Below are positions 16,588 through 24,634 of a stretch of DNA of 64,000 nt, in pieces. Both the position numbers and the translations under genes were made by a program. This DNA is from Trujillonella endophytica (GTDB lineage: Bacteria > Actinomycetota > Actinomycetes > Mycobacteriales > Geodermatophilaceae), in assembly GCF_900110555.1 (NCBI RefSeq), contig NZ_FOEE01000005.1, forward strand, positions 1 to 64,000, given 5' to 3'. The notes under the pieces were generated by a model. That model ran no database searches, was not told where the DNA came from, and was given only the letters and a program-made list of their open reading frames with translations. Every line of letters starts with the position of its first letter. Position 1 is the first letter of the stretch.

Positions 16588-16977
16588 ATGAGCGGGTCGG
16601 TCGAGGCGGCGACGGTGCTGGCGGTGCTCCAGCTGCACGCGGAGTACGGAAGCCGGATGGACGGCGGGGACCCCGAGGGCCTGGCCCGCCTGTTCACCGA
16701 GGACGGGGTCTTCTCGTTCGAGGAGACGGACACGATCGGCTGGGCGGCGCTGGCCGACTTCGCGCGGGCGTCGCCGGTCGGGATCCACGTCTCCGGGGCA
16801 CCGACGGTCGAGGCCGGCCCGGACGCGACGGTGCTCACGCGGTGCAACTTCGTCTTCGTGAGCCCGGAGAACCGCCGGATCACGACCGGCTGGTACGTCG
16901 ACACGCTGGTGCCGGGCGGGGACGGGCTGCTGTTCGCGCGGCGCCGGGCCGAGCTCCGCGGGCGCATGGACCTGTGA
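16588..16977 (+). CDS. SnoaL-like / NTF2-fold protein
   Basis: This 129-residue protein has the SnoaL_4-type pattern: a first helix (LQLHAEYGSRMDGGD), LFTEDGVFSFEET, a conserved His in IHVSGAP and a final sheet (GWYVDTLVPGGDGLLFARR). Such proteins can act as ring-hydroxylating-enzyme small subunits, isomerases or dehydratases. The ATG at 16588 has a weak ribosome-binding site (AGGGGAGTGG further upstream). It is the last gene of the operon that starts at 9810. Confidence 0.78.
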   Translation: MSGSVEAATVLAVLQLHAEYGSRMDGGDPEGLARLFTEDGVFSFEETDTIGWAALADFARASPVGIHVSGAPTVEAGPDATVLTRCNFVFVSPENRRITTGWYVDTLVPGGDGLLFARRRAELRGRMDL

Positions 16978-16990
16978 CCCCGGGCGCCGC

Positions 16991-17039
16991 TTGACCGGCG
17001 GACCCGCCCACAATAAGTTCTGACGTCGAAGTCAATTCT
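16991..17039 (+). promoter_or_regulatory. Promoter and operator of the LLM oxidoreductase gene
   Basis: TTGACC at 16991-16996 and TAAGTT at 17014-17019 are 17 bases apart. TGACGTCGAAGTCA follows at 17021-17034. Bases 17018-17039 are identical to 9683-9704, so this gene and the 9810 operon should answer to the same regulator. Confidence 0.7.
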
Positions 17040-17065
17040 GCCCCCGTTCACGAGGAGGCGCCCTC

Positions 17066-18112
17066 GTGGCCCGCATGAAGCTCGCCGTCCTGATCCGCCC
17101 GACGCCCGACCCGACGGCGGCCGCCGAGCTGGCCCGGACCTACGAGGCCGCCGGCGTCGACGTCCTGGTCACGGGGGAGGCCTACGGCTTCGACTCCGTG
17201 AGCTGGCTGGGCTACCTCGCGGCGGTGACCGAGCGGGTGGAGCTGGCCGCGCACGTGCTGCCCATCTACCCGCGGACCCCGGCGCTGACCGCGATGACCG
17301 CGGCGGGCCTGGACCACCTCAGCGGCGGTCGGTTCATCCTGGGGCTGGGCGCCAGCGGCCCGCAGGTGGTCGAGGGGTGGCACGCCGTCCCCTACGACGC
17401 GCCCATCGGCCGCACCCGGGAGATCGTCGAGATCTGCCGGTCGGTGTGGCGGCGGGAGAAGCTGGAGCACGCGGGGCCGCGGTACACGATCCCGCTGCCG
17501 GCCGACCAGGGCACGGGCGCGGGCAAGCCGCTGAAGATGATCGACCGCCCGCTGCGCGCGCGGATCCCGGTCCACCTGGCCGCGCTCGGGCCGGCGAACG
17601 TGGAGCTCGCCGCCGAGGTGGCCGAGGGCTGGGTGCCCTACCTCTACGTCCCCGAGCGCGCCGACCGCGTGTGGGCCGAGCCGCTGGGCAAGGGCATGGC
17701 CAAGCGGGACGCCGAGCTGGGTCCGCTCGACGTCACCGCGGCCGTGCCCATGGCCATCGGCACCGACGTCACCCACCTGCGCGACGCCGACCGCGCGCAT
17801 CTCGCGCTGTACGTCGGCGGGATGGGGCCGCGGGGCAAGAACTTCTACACCACGATCGCCCAGCGCTACGGATTCGAGGCCGAGGCGGCGCAGGTGCAGG
17901 ACCTCTACCTCGACGGCAAGCGGGACGAGGCCGCCGCGGCGATACCGGCGGACCTGCTCGAGGGCACGTCGCTGATCGGCGACGAGGCCTACGTGCGCGA
18001 CCGGCTCGCGGCCCACCGCGAGCAGGGCGTGACGATCCTGCAGGTCGACCCGATCGGCGCGGACCCGCTGGCGGACCTGCGCCGGCTGCGCGCGCTGCTC
18101 GACGACCTCTGA
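17066..18112 (+). CDS. LLM-class (luciferase-like) F420-dependent oxidoreductase
   Basis: This is a 348-residue TIM-barrel flavin/deazaflavin enzyme of the Rv3520c-like group. Characteristic blocks are VLVTGEAYGFDSVSWLGYLA, HVLPIYPRTPALTAM, GGRFILGLGASGP (phosphate-binding) and YVGGMGPRGKNFY. The group typically uses coenzyme F420, but FMN cannot be excluded. It starts with GTG at 17066 after GAGGAGG; an ATG three codons in is an alternative. It has its own promoter with the same operator as the 9810 operon. Confidence 0.88.
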   Translation: MARMKLAVLIRPTPDPTAAAELARTYEAAGVDVLVTGEAYGFDSVSWLGYLAAVTERVELAAHVLPIYPRTPALTAMTAAGLDHLSGGRFILGLGASGPQVVEGWHAVPYDAPIGRTREIVEICRSVWRREKLEHAGPRYTIPLPADQGTGAGKPLKMIDRPLRARIPVHLAALGPANVELAAEVAEGWVPYLYVPERADRVWAEPLGKGMAKRDAELGPLDVTAAVPMAIGTDVTHLRDADRAHLALYVGGMGPRGKNFYTTIAQRYGFEAEAAQVQDLYLDGKRDEAAAAIPADLLEGTSLIGDEAYVRDRLAAHREQGVTILQVDPIGADPLADLRRLRALLDDL

Positions 18113-18293
18113 CGGCCCGCCCGGAACTCGCTGGCGGCTCCGCGGCCGGCCCGGATACCGTGCCGCCGGCCGGGCGAGAGATCGAGGAGGTGGTACCCGT
18201 GGACGGATCGACAGGGGTGCTCCTCACCGAGGTCCCGGTCGGGCGGTAGGTCGCCCGGGAGCGCCGTTCCGAGCGCTCTCGAGAGGCACGACC

Positions 18294-19025
18294 ATGCACG
18301 TTTCGTCCGAACGGCTCCTCGACGACGGCGTCGTGGAGCGCGAGTTCCTCCTCGGTGCCGTTCCCGGCATCCTGTGGACCGCCGGGTCCGCCCCCGGCCC
18401 GGCCCCGCTGGTCCTGCTGGGGCATCCCGGCGGCCTGCGCGCGATGTACCCCCGGCTGCTGGCCCGGGCCCGGCACTCGGTCGGCGCGGGCTTCGCCGCC
18501 GCCACCATCGAGCTCCCCGGGAGCGGGGACCGGCCCCGGATCGCCGCCGCCGAGCAGGCCCGTGCCGACCTGCGCCGCGCGCTGGCCGCCGGCGGGCCGG
18601 TGGACGACGGGATCGTGGACCGGCTCGTCCTCCCGCTGGTCGAGCAGGCGGTCCCGGAGTGGCGGGCCGCCCTGGACGCCCTGCTCGCGCTGCCCGGGAT
18701 CGGGGGCCCGGTCGGGTACGCGGGCGGGGTGATCTCCATCGGCGTCCGGCTGGCGGTGGTGGAGCCGCGCCTCGCGGCCGCGGTCCTCTTCGCCGGCAGC
18801 GTGGTGCCCCGCGCCGTCCTCGAGGAGGCCCGGCGGGTCACCCTCCCGCTGCTGGTCCTGCTGCAGTGGGACGACGAGGGGAACGACCGCCGGCGGGCCC
18901 TGGAGCTGTTCGACGCGTTCGGCTCGGCGGAGAAGACGCTGCACGCCAACACGGGCGGGCACACCGGCGTCCCGGCGTTCGAGGGGGACGACGGGAACCG
19001 CTTCTTCGCCCGGCACCTGACGTGA
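18294..19025 (+). CDS. Dienelactone hydrolase / alpha-beta-hydrolase-like protein lacking the usual nucleophile
   Basis: This is a 243-residue alpha/beta-hydrolase-fold protein with LVLLGHPGG (oxyanion strand), LPGSGDRPR, LLQWDDE (acid) and NTGGHTGVP (histidine). Where close relatives have a GxSxG elbow after PEIGGPVGY, this protein reads GYAGGVISIG, so the serine is missing from its normal place. It may be inactive, use another residue or be non-hydrolytic. The ATG at 18294 follows GAGAGGCACGACC. The 181 bases before it hold no recognised gene (see the small frame at 18160-18249). Confidence 0.75.
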   Translation: MHVSSERLLDDGVVEREFLLGAVPGILWTAGSAPGPAPLVLLGHPGGLRAMYPRLLARARHSVGAGFAAATIELPGSGDRPRIAAAEQARADLRRALAAGGPVDDGIVDRLVLPLVEQAVPEWRAALDALLALPGIGGPVGYAGGVISIGVRLAVVEPRLAAAVLFAGSVVPRAVLEEARRVTLPLLVLLQWDDEGNDRRRALELFDAFGSAEKTLHANTGGHTGVPAFEGDDGNRFFARHLT

Positions 19026-19040
19026 GGTCCGGGCGGCGGC

Positions 19041-19568
19041 TCAGTAGCGGATCTGGGACATCCGCGCGACCTTCACCGTCTCGCCGGCCTGGTTGGTCCA
19101 GGTGGTCGCGAGGTCGGTGATCAGCATCGCGCCCACCCGGCCGGTCTTCTCCAGGTAGCGCTCGATCACCGTGGCGGTCGCGATGACGTCGCCGGGCCGG
19201 ATCCGTACTCCCGTGTAGTCCACCGAGGCGCCGCCGTGCAGGCCGTGCGGCAGGTCCGGCGGCGCGACGCCGAGGTGGTGCTCCATCGCCCCGTACATCT
19301 CCAGCACGGGGTCGACGGCGATCTCGCGGCCCGTGGGCTCGGTGCGCGCGGCGCCCCAGGCGAAGACGTCGAGGTCCAGCGGGGCGACGAGCCGGCCCTG
19401 CGCCTCCGCCTCCGGATCGAGGTACTGCGCCGGCGGCGGCTCGGGGAAGTGCACCGCGATCGCCCAGCGCCGGATGTCCGACGCCGTCACCGGATAGGAC
19501 ACCGCGGCACCGTAGGGCTGCCCCACGAGGGCGGCCATGTCGGGGCGGACCAACCCGAGCTCGGTCAC
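19041..19568 (-). CDS. MaoC-like / FAS1-type dehydratase N-terminal domain protein
   Basis: This is a 175-residue hot-dog-fold protein. VRPDMAALVGQPYGAAVSYPVTASDIRRWA is the opening of MaoC_dehydrat_N proteins, and IRPGDVIATATVIERYLEKTGRVG followed by WTNQAGETVKVARMSQI is the typical end. Such proteins hydrate enoyl-CoAs, often as part of a heterodimer. GTG at 19568 has GAGAGGAGC seven bases upstream; the frame stays open to 19871 without a second start signal. It is convergent with the hydrolase gene and divergent from the SDR at 19765. Confidence 0.82.
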   Translation of the reverse strand: MTELGLVRPDMAALVGQPYGAAVSYPVTASDIRRWAIAVHFPEPPPAQYLDPEAEAQGRLVAPLDLDVFAWGAARTEPTGREIAVDPVLEMYGAMEHHLGVAPPDLPHGLHGGASVDYTGVRIRPGDVIATATVIERYLEKTGRVGAMLITDLATTWTNQAGETVKVARMSQIRY

Positions 19569-19764
19569 GCCGAAGCTCCTCTCGCCGGGGACGACCTGCC
19601 GTCCGAGACTATCGACGTCGACGTCGACGAACGCTGCGCACGGCCCGGCCGGCACGCCGTCCCGCAGCGGCGGAACACCGGCGGCCTCCCGTGCGCTCGC
19701 ACCCGGCGGAGACCCGGCCCGGACGGCGCCGTCCGGCCCCACCCGACCATTCGAGGAGACCCCC

Positions 19765-20595
19765 ATGCCCAGGACCTGGTTCATCACCGGCGCCTCCCGC
19801 GGTTTCGGCCGCGAGTGGACCATCGCCGCGCTCGAGCGCGGCGACTCCGTCGCGGCCATCGCCCGCGACACCGGCAGCCTCGCGGACCTGGTGCAGGAGT
19901 ACGGCGACCGGGTCCTGCCGATCCGTCTCGACGTGGACGACCGGGAGGCCGTCGTCGCCGCGGTCGGGGAGGCTCACGAGCGGTTCGGCCGCCTCGACGT
20001 CGTCGTCAACAACGCCGGCTACGGCCAGTTCGGGATGATCGAGGAGGTCTCCGAGGCCGAGGCGCGCGCCCAGTTCGACACGAACGTCTTCGGCGCCCTG
20101 TTCGTCACCCAGGCGGCGCTGCCCTACCTGCGGGAGCAGGGATCGGGCCACTTCCTGCAGGTCAGCAGCATCGGCGGGATCAGCGCCTTCCCGAACATCG
20201 GCATCTACAACGCATCCAAGTGGGCGCTCGAGGCGTTCAGCCAGTCGCTGGCCGCGGAGGTGGCCGACTTCGGCATCAAGGTCACGATCATCGAGCCCGG
20301 CGCCTACGGAACCGACTGGGCCGGGTCGTCGGCCCGGCACGCCGAGCAGATCCCCGCGTACGACGCCTTCCGGGAGAAGGCGGCCGAGCAGCGCCGGGCC
20401 CGCGCCGGCGACCCGGGGGATCCGGTCGCGACCCGCGCGGCGGTTCTCCGCCTCGTCGACGCCGAGGACCCGCCGCTGCGGATCTTCCTCGGCGACGGCC
20501 CGCTCGCGATCGCCACCCGCGACTACGACTCCCGCCTCGCGACCTGGCGCGCGTGGGAGCCCGTCTCGGTCGCCGCGCAGGGCCGTCGGGACTGA
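19765..20595 (+). CDS. Classical short-chain dehydrogenase/reductase
   Basis: This 276-residue SDR has TGASRGFG at 8-15, NNAGYG near 85-90, a catalytic serine in QVSSIGG and YNASK at 148-152. It belongs to the group that includes Rv-type oxidoreductases with EPGAYGTDW after the active site. ATG follows CGAGGAGACCCCC. It stands alone between the MaoC-like gene and the solute-binding protein. Substrate unknown. Confidence 0.87.
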   Translation: MPRTWFITGASRGFGREWTIAALERGDSVAAIARDTGSLADLVQEYGDRVLPIRLDVDDREAVVAAVGEAHERFGRLDVVVNNAGYGQFGMIEEVSEAEARAQFDTNVFGALFVTQAALPYLREQGSGHFLQVSSIGGISAFPNIGIYNASKWALEAFSQSLAAEVADFGIKVTIIEPGAYGTDWAGSSARHAEQIPAYDAFREKAAEQRRARAGDPGDPVATRAAVLRLVDAEDPPLRIFLGDGPLAIATRDYDSRLATWRAWEPVSVAAQGRRD

Positions 20596-20659
20596 GCGCC
20601 CCCGCGGGCGCCGCCGATCGGGGGTGGCGTCCGGACCCATCACGAGTCCGCAACGAAAC

Positions 20660-20673
20660 CGACGTCGATGTCA
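20660..20673. promoter_or_regulatory. Candidate operator upstream of the solute-binding protein gene
   Basis: CGACGTCGATGTCA lies 89 bases before the ATG at 20762. It is identical to the 14 bases at 8946-8959 and matches the 9686 and 17021 operators at 12 of 14 positions. No clear -35/-10 pair is seen around it, so this is weaker than the other two sites. Confidence 0.4.
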
Positions 20674-20761
20674 GTATCCCACGGACGAAGTGGCACGCTC
20701 TGTCACGAACCGCTGCGGCCACGCGGCCGCCGGACACGCACGTCGACAGGAGCACCACCGA

Positions 20762-22009
20762 ATGACCAGCAGGAAGCGCACGGCGGCCTACCTCGGCCTC
20801 GCCTGCACCGTGGCGATGCTCGCCAGTGCCTGTGGCAGTGACGACGAGGCCGGTGGCGGCGGCGAGGGCGGCGGCGGCATCGCGGCCGAGGGCACCGTGA
20901 AGGTCGGCCTCGTGAACCACCTCAGCGGGCCGAACGCGGCCGGCTCCGAGGCCCTGCGCGCCGGTGTCGAGGCGCGGTTCGCCACCTACGAGTCCGAGGG
21001 CGGCGCGTGCGCCGGGGACCTCGACTTCGAGGTCGTCGAGGCCGACGACCAGAGCAGCCCCCAGGGCAACCTGACCGCCGTCCAGAGCCTGGTGCAGCAG
21101 GAGGAGGTCTACGCGATCATCTCCGCGAGCCCGTTCTTCAACGGCGGCATCGGCTGGATGACCACGCAGGGCGCGCAGACGCCCGTCGTCGGCTACGCGC
21201 TGGACGGCCCCCAGCCGCAGTGGCTGGAGTTCGACAACAACCTGTTCTCGGCGTTCCCGCTGCCCGTGGCCGACGACGTCTACAGCTCCCTCGGCGACCA
21301 CCTCGCCGGCAAGGGCGCGACGAAGCTCGCCGGCGTCTCGTTCGCCGCGGAGTCGTCGCAGGCCGGCCTCGCCAACGGGCTGGCCTCGGCCGAGGCGGCC
21401 GGCGTCGAGGTCGTGTACGAGAACACGAACGTGCAGTTCGGCAGCACCGACGTCGGCCCGATCGTCCTCGGCATCCTCGACTCCGGCGCCGACTCGGTGT
21501 ACCTGGCCATCACCCCCGACTCCGGCCTGGCCGTCGTCGCCGGGCTGCGGCAGGCCGGCTGGGACGGGACGATCCTGCTGCCCACCGGCTACGGGCCCGA
21601 GCTGGTCGAGTCGGGTGTGGGCGCGCAGATCGCGCAGGGCGTCGACTTCACCACGAGCATCGCCCCCTACGAGCTGGGCAGCGACGCCGCGGTGCGGCTC
21701 GCCGAGGCGATCGCGCAGCAGACCGGTGACGAGGTCGGCACGGTCGGGTTCTACGAGAACGTCGGCTGGGTGTCGACGGACGCGTTCCTGCACGGCCTGG
21801 ACGCGGCCGGCTGCGACGCCACGCAGCAGGAGCTCATGGACACCATGCGCGGCCTGACCGACTTCGACGCGGGCGGCCTGTACCCGTCGGCCCTGCCCTT
21901 CGACAGCAAGGACTACGAGCAGTCCTGCTCCTGGTACCTCACGCTGACGGGCGAGGAGTACGTGCTCGACGGCGACGAGGCGACCTGCGGCGGGCTCGTC
22001 GACGCCTGA
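20762..22009 (+). CDS. Lipoprotein solute-binding protein, branched-chain amino-acid ABC transporter type
   Basis: This 415-residue exported lipoprotein has a short basic N-terminus, a hydrophobic core and the lipobox LASAC with Cys24, followed by a Gly/Asp/Glu-rich linker. The mature part is a type I periplasmic-binding fold (Peripla_BP_6): VKVGLVNHLSGPNA, EADDQSSPQGNL and ISASPFFNG. Relatives bind amino acids, aromatic acids or other carboxylates at the outer membrane face. No LIV-type permease or ATPase genes are nearby, so it is an orphan receptor here. An operator-like site upstream links it to the catabolic regulon. Confidence 0.88.
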   Translation: MTSRKRTAAYLGLACTVAMLASACGSDDEAGGGGEGGGGIAAEGTVKVGLVNHLSGPNAAGSEALRAGVEARFATYESEGGACAGDLDFEVVEADDQSSPQGNLTAVQSLVQQEEVYAIISASPFFNGGIGWMTTQGAQTPVVGYALDGPQPQWLEFDNNLFSAFPLPVADDVYSSLGDHLAGKGATKLAGVSFAAESSQAGLANGLASAEAAGVEVVYENTNVQFGSTDVGPIVLGILDSGADSVYLAITPDSGLAVVAGLRQAGWDGTILLPTGYGPELVESGVGAQIAQGVDFTTSIAPYELGSDAAVRLAEAIAQQTGDEVGTVGFYENVGWVSTDAFLHGLDAAGCDATQQELMDTMRGLTDFDAGGLYPSALPFDSKDYEQSCSWYLTLTGEEYVLDGDEATCGGLVDA

Positions 22010-22023
22010 CGCCCGATCTGTCC

Positions 22024-22087
22024 GCGGCCGGCGTCCACCCCTCGGGGCGGGCGCCGGCCGTGCGTCGTCCGGGTGGACGCCGGCCGC
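22024..22087 (+). terminator. Inverted repeat after the solute-binding protein gene
   Basis: Bases 22024-22040 and 22071-22087 are a perfect 17-base inverted repeat with a 30-base spacer that itself is G+C-rich. It starts 14 bases after the stop at 22009 and ends before the PspC gene. No U-tract follows. Terminator function is inferred. Confidence 0.5.
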
Positions 22088-22110
22088 CCGGGCGGGGTAG
22101 GACCGGGCGC

Positions 22111-22293
22111 ATGGCATCGACACTGGTACGTCCCCGGTCCGGCAGGGTCATCGCCGGCGTGTGCGCGGCCCTGGCCGACCGGTTCGGGCTCTCCCGCGGG
22201 CTGATGCGCGTGGCGTTCGTGCTGTTCGGCCTCTTCGGCGTCGGCGAGCTGGTCTACCTCGTCGCGTGGGTGGTCATCCCCAAGGCGCCCTGA
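22111..22293 (+). CDS. PspC-domain small membrane protein
   Basis: This is a 60-residue protein consisting of one PspC domain: RPRSGRVIAGVCAALADRFG, then a single transmembrane stretch FVLFGLFGVGELVYLVAWVV ending in IPKAP. PspC domains are linked to envelope-stress sensing. The ATG has no Shine-Dalgarno sequence, and TAGGAC lies seven bases upstream, so it may be leaderless. An in-frame ATG at 22060 would add basic sequence lying inside the terminator hairpin. Confidence 0.82.
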   Translation: MASTLVRPRSGRVIAGVCAALADRFGLSRGLMRVAFVLFGLFGVGELVYLVAWVVIPKAP

Positions 22294-22309
22294 GCGGGCC
22301 GGGACCGGA

Positions 22310-23593
22310 TCAGACCCAGGCGGTCCGCCGCAGCGGTGGGGGAGCACCCCCGGGCCGCTGCGCCAGCACCTGGTTCACGCCCATCGCGCCCGCCTCGAAG
22401 GCGAGCGCGCTGCCCGCCATGTACAGCCGCCACACCCGCGCCCGCCCCTCGCTGCTCGCCGCCACGGCATCGTGCCAGTGCTCCTCCAGCCGGCGCACCC
22501 AGGCCCGCAGAGTGAGGGCGTAGTGCCCGCGGAGCGCGTCGACGTCCAGGATCTCCAGGCCCCCGGCCTCGAGGGCGGCGACCGTCTCTCCCAGCCGGAG
22601 CAGCTCCCCGTCGGGGAACACGTAGCGGGCGATGAAGGTGTCGCGGTCCCAGGAGGTGTCGCCGGCCCGCCAGGAGATCGCGTGGTTGAGCAGCCGGCCG
22701 CCGGGGCGCAGGAGGTCGTGCAGGCGGGCTGCGTAGGCGGGCATCTGCGCGCGGCCGACGTGCTCGGCCATGCCGACCGAGCTGATCGCGTCGAAGGGGT
22801 CGTCGTCGACGTCGCGGTAGTCCTGCACGCGGATGTCCACCCGGTCGGCCAGCCCGGCCTCGGCCGCCCGCTTGCGGGCCAGCGCGGCCTGCTCGACGGA
22901 CAGGGTGATCCCGACGACGTCCACGCCGTACTCCCGCGCGGCGTGCAGCGCCAGGCTGCCCCAGCCGCACCCGACGTCCAGCAGTCGCATCCCCGGCCGC
23001 AGCCCCAGCTTGCGGCAGACGAGGTCGAGCTTGATCTGCTGGGCCGCGTCGAGTCCGGTGGCCTCGTCGTCCCAGACCGCGCAGGAGTAGACCATCGAGG
23101 GACCCAGCACGAGCGCGTAGAAGTCGTTCCCGACGTCGTAGTGGTGGGACACCGAGGTGGCGTCCCGGTCGCGGCTGTGCCGCCGCCCGTGCCGGCCGGG
23201 GTCGATCTCCTCGGGCGGGGGCGGCGGCTGCGGCCCTACGGCGCCCAGCCGGAGGGCGGTGCCCAGCAGGCGCAGCCGCTCGCCGGGCGCGGCGTCCGGC
23301 GAGCCGCCGGGGACCGACAGGCGCCCGGCGGAACTGAGCGCGGCGAAGGTGTCGAAGACGTCGCCCTCGATGTCGATGTCGCCGGCCACGTAGGCGCGAC
23401 CGAGGCCGAGCTCGCCCGGTGCCCACACCAGCCGGCGCAGCGCGCGCCGGGAGCGGACGACGATCCGGGGGGCGCCCTCGGGCCCCGCCTCGCTGCCGTC
23501 CCACGCGCGCAGCCGCAGCGGGATCTGCTCGACCCCCAGGACGACGGCCAGCGCCTCCGCGAGGCGGGGTGCCACACCGCCCGTCCGCGTCAT
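22310..23593 (-). CDS. Cyclopropane-fatty-acid-synthase family methyltransferase
   Basis: This is a 427-residue SAM-dependent methyltransferase of the CFA synthase family. An N-terminal lipid-binding region (GRAYVAGDIDIEGD) is followed by SVSHHYDVGNDFY, the SAM motif LLDVGCGWGSLALHAA near 202-217, SVGMAEHVG and RYVFPDGELLRL. The family adds a methylene group across unsaturated acyl chains of membrane lipids. ATG at 23593 follows GGAGGACCGAC. The C-terminal tail is slightly Pro/Arg-rich. It looks like a stand-alone envelope gene rather than part of the catabolic set. Confidence 0.88.
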   Translation of the reverse strand: MTRTGGVAPRLAEALAVVLGVEQIPLRLRAWDGSEAGPEGAPRIVVRSRRALRRLVWAPGELGLGRAYVAGDIDIEGDVFDTFAALSSAGRLSVPGGSPDAAPGERLRLLGTALRLGAVGPQPPPPPEEIDPGRHGRRHSRDRDATSVSHHYDVGNDFYALVLGPSMVYSCAVWDDEATGLDAAQQIKLDLVCRKLGLRPGMRLLDVGCGWGSLALHAAREYGVDVVGITLSVEQAALARKRAAEAGLADRVDIRVQDYRDVDDDPFDAISSVGMAEHVGRAQMPAYAARLHDLLRPGGRLLNHAISWRAGDTSWDRDTFIARYVFPDGELLRLGETVAALEAGGLEILDVDALRGHYALTLRAWVRRLEEHWHDAVAASSEGRARVWRLYMAGSALAFEAGAMGVNQVLAQRPGGAPPPLRRTAWV

Positions 23594-23817
23594 GTCGGTC
23601 CTCCGCGCCCGGCGCCGGCCGGTCGACCAGCGCGTTCCCCGAGTGGTTGCGGCCGACAACGTATCGCCGGAGGGGTCCGGGCGGGAGGTGGATCGGTCCG
23701 CCGGCCGCCGCCGGGCCGGATTCGCGCGGCGGCCGTGCCGGTACCGGCGTCTGGCCGCGGGGCCGCGTCGTGGCGCGGCCCGTTGCTCCCCGGCGCGCCC
23801 CCCGGTTGGCTGGCCGG

Positions 23818-24597
23818 ATGGGGACGACGGCGGGCGCGGGCGGGGTCCACTTCGTCCAGCACGGGGCCGGGCGGCCGGTGCTCGTGCTGCACGGCGCCGG
23901 CGTCGACCACCGCGAGACCGAGGCCTGCTTCGAGCCGGCGTTCGCCGGGGCCGCCGACCTCCGGCGGGTCTACCCCGACCTCCCCGGGATGGGCGCGACG
24001 GCCGCGCCCGAATCGCTGCGGGGCGCCGACGACGTCCTCGACCTCCTGCTGGAGTTCGCGGACGCGGTGACCGGTGGCGTCCCGTACCTCCTCGCCGGCC
24101 ACTCGGCGGGCGCGTACTTGGCGCGGGCGATGGCGGCGCGGCGTCCGGAGCGGGTCGCGGGTCTGGCGCTCGTCTGCCCGCTGCTGCCCGGGGCGCGGGA
24201 CGTGCCGGCGCACGGGGTCGTCGCCGGGTCCGGCGACCTGGGGGACGACGGGTTCCGCGGCTACTTCGTCGTGCAGACGCCCGAGATGCTGGACCGGTAC
24301 GAGCGGTTCGTCGCCCCGGCCGCCGCCCTCGCCGACGCCGCGGCGCTGGCGCGGATCGGCGAACGCTGGGACCTCACCCCCGACGGCTCCCCGTCCTACC
24401 CGGGGCCGACGGTGGTCGTGGCGGGACGGCGTGACTCGACGGTCGGGTACGCGGCCGCGGTCGACCTGCTCGGCGAGCACCCGCGCGCCTCGCTCGCCGT
24501 GCTCGACGACGCGGGGCACGCCCTGCCCCACGAGCAACCGGCGCTGCTGCGCGCGCTCCTCGCCGAGTGGCTGGAGCGTGTCGAGCGCGCCGGCTGA
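23818..24597 (+). CDS. Alpha/beta-hydrolase
   Basis: This 259-residue hydrolase has VLVLHGAGVDHRE (oxyanion), a nucleophile elbow AGHSAGAYLA with Ser96, an acid in VVAGRRDSTVGY and the histidine in DDAGHALPHEQP. All three catalytic residues are present. The ATG at 23818 lacks a clear ribosome-binding site. It stands alone between the CFA-type gene and the GDSL hydrolase and its substrate is unknown. Confidence 0.85.
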   Translation: MGTTAGAGGVHFVQHGAGRPVLVLHGAGVDHRETEACFEPAFAGAADLRRVYPDLPGMGATAAPESLRGADDVLDLLLEFADAVTGGVPYLLAGHSAGAYLARAMAARRPERVAGLALVCPLLPGARDVPAHGVVAGSGDLGDDGFRGYFVVQTPEMLDRYERFVAPAAALADAAALARIGERWDLTPDGSPSYPGPTVVVAGRRDSTVGYAAAVDLLGEHPRASLAVLDDAGHALPHEQPALLRALLAEWLERVERAG

Positions 24598-24634
24598 CCC
24601 CGGGCCGGCCGGGGTGGCGTCCGCGGCACGGGCG

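Noticed and set aside
18181-18249. Peptide end VDGSTGVLLTEVPVGR resembling the IDGMCGVY end of mycofactocin precursors
   Set aside because: It lacks the Cys and terminal Tyr, and no mycofactocin maturation genes are in the window.
19611-19626. ACGTCGACGTCGACG run upstream of the MaoC-like gene as a further operator
   Set aside because: It is a simple repeat with only part of the TGAC-N6-GTCA pattern.
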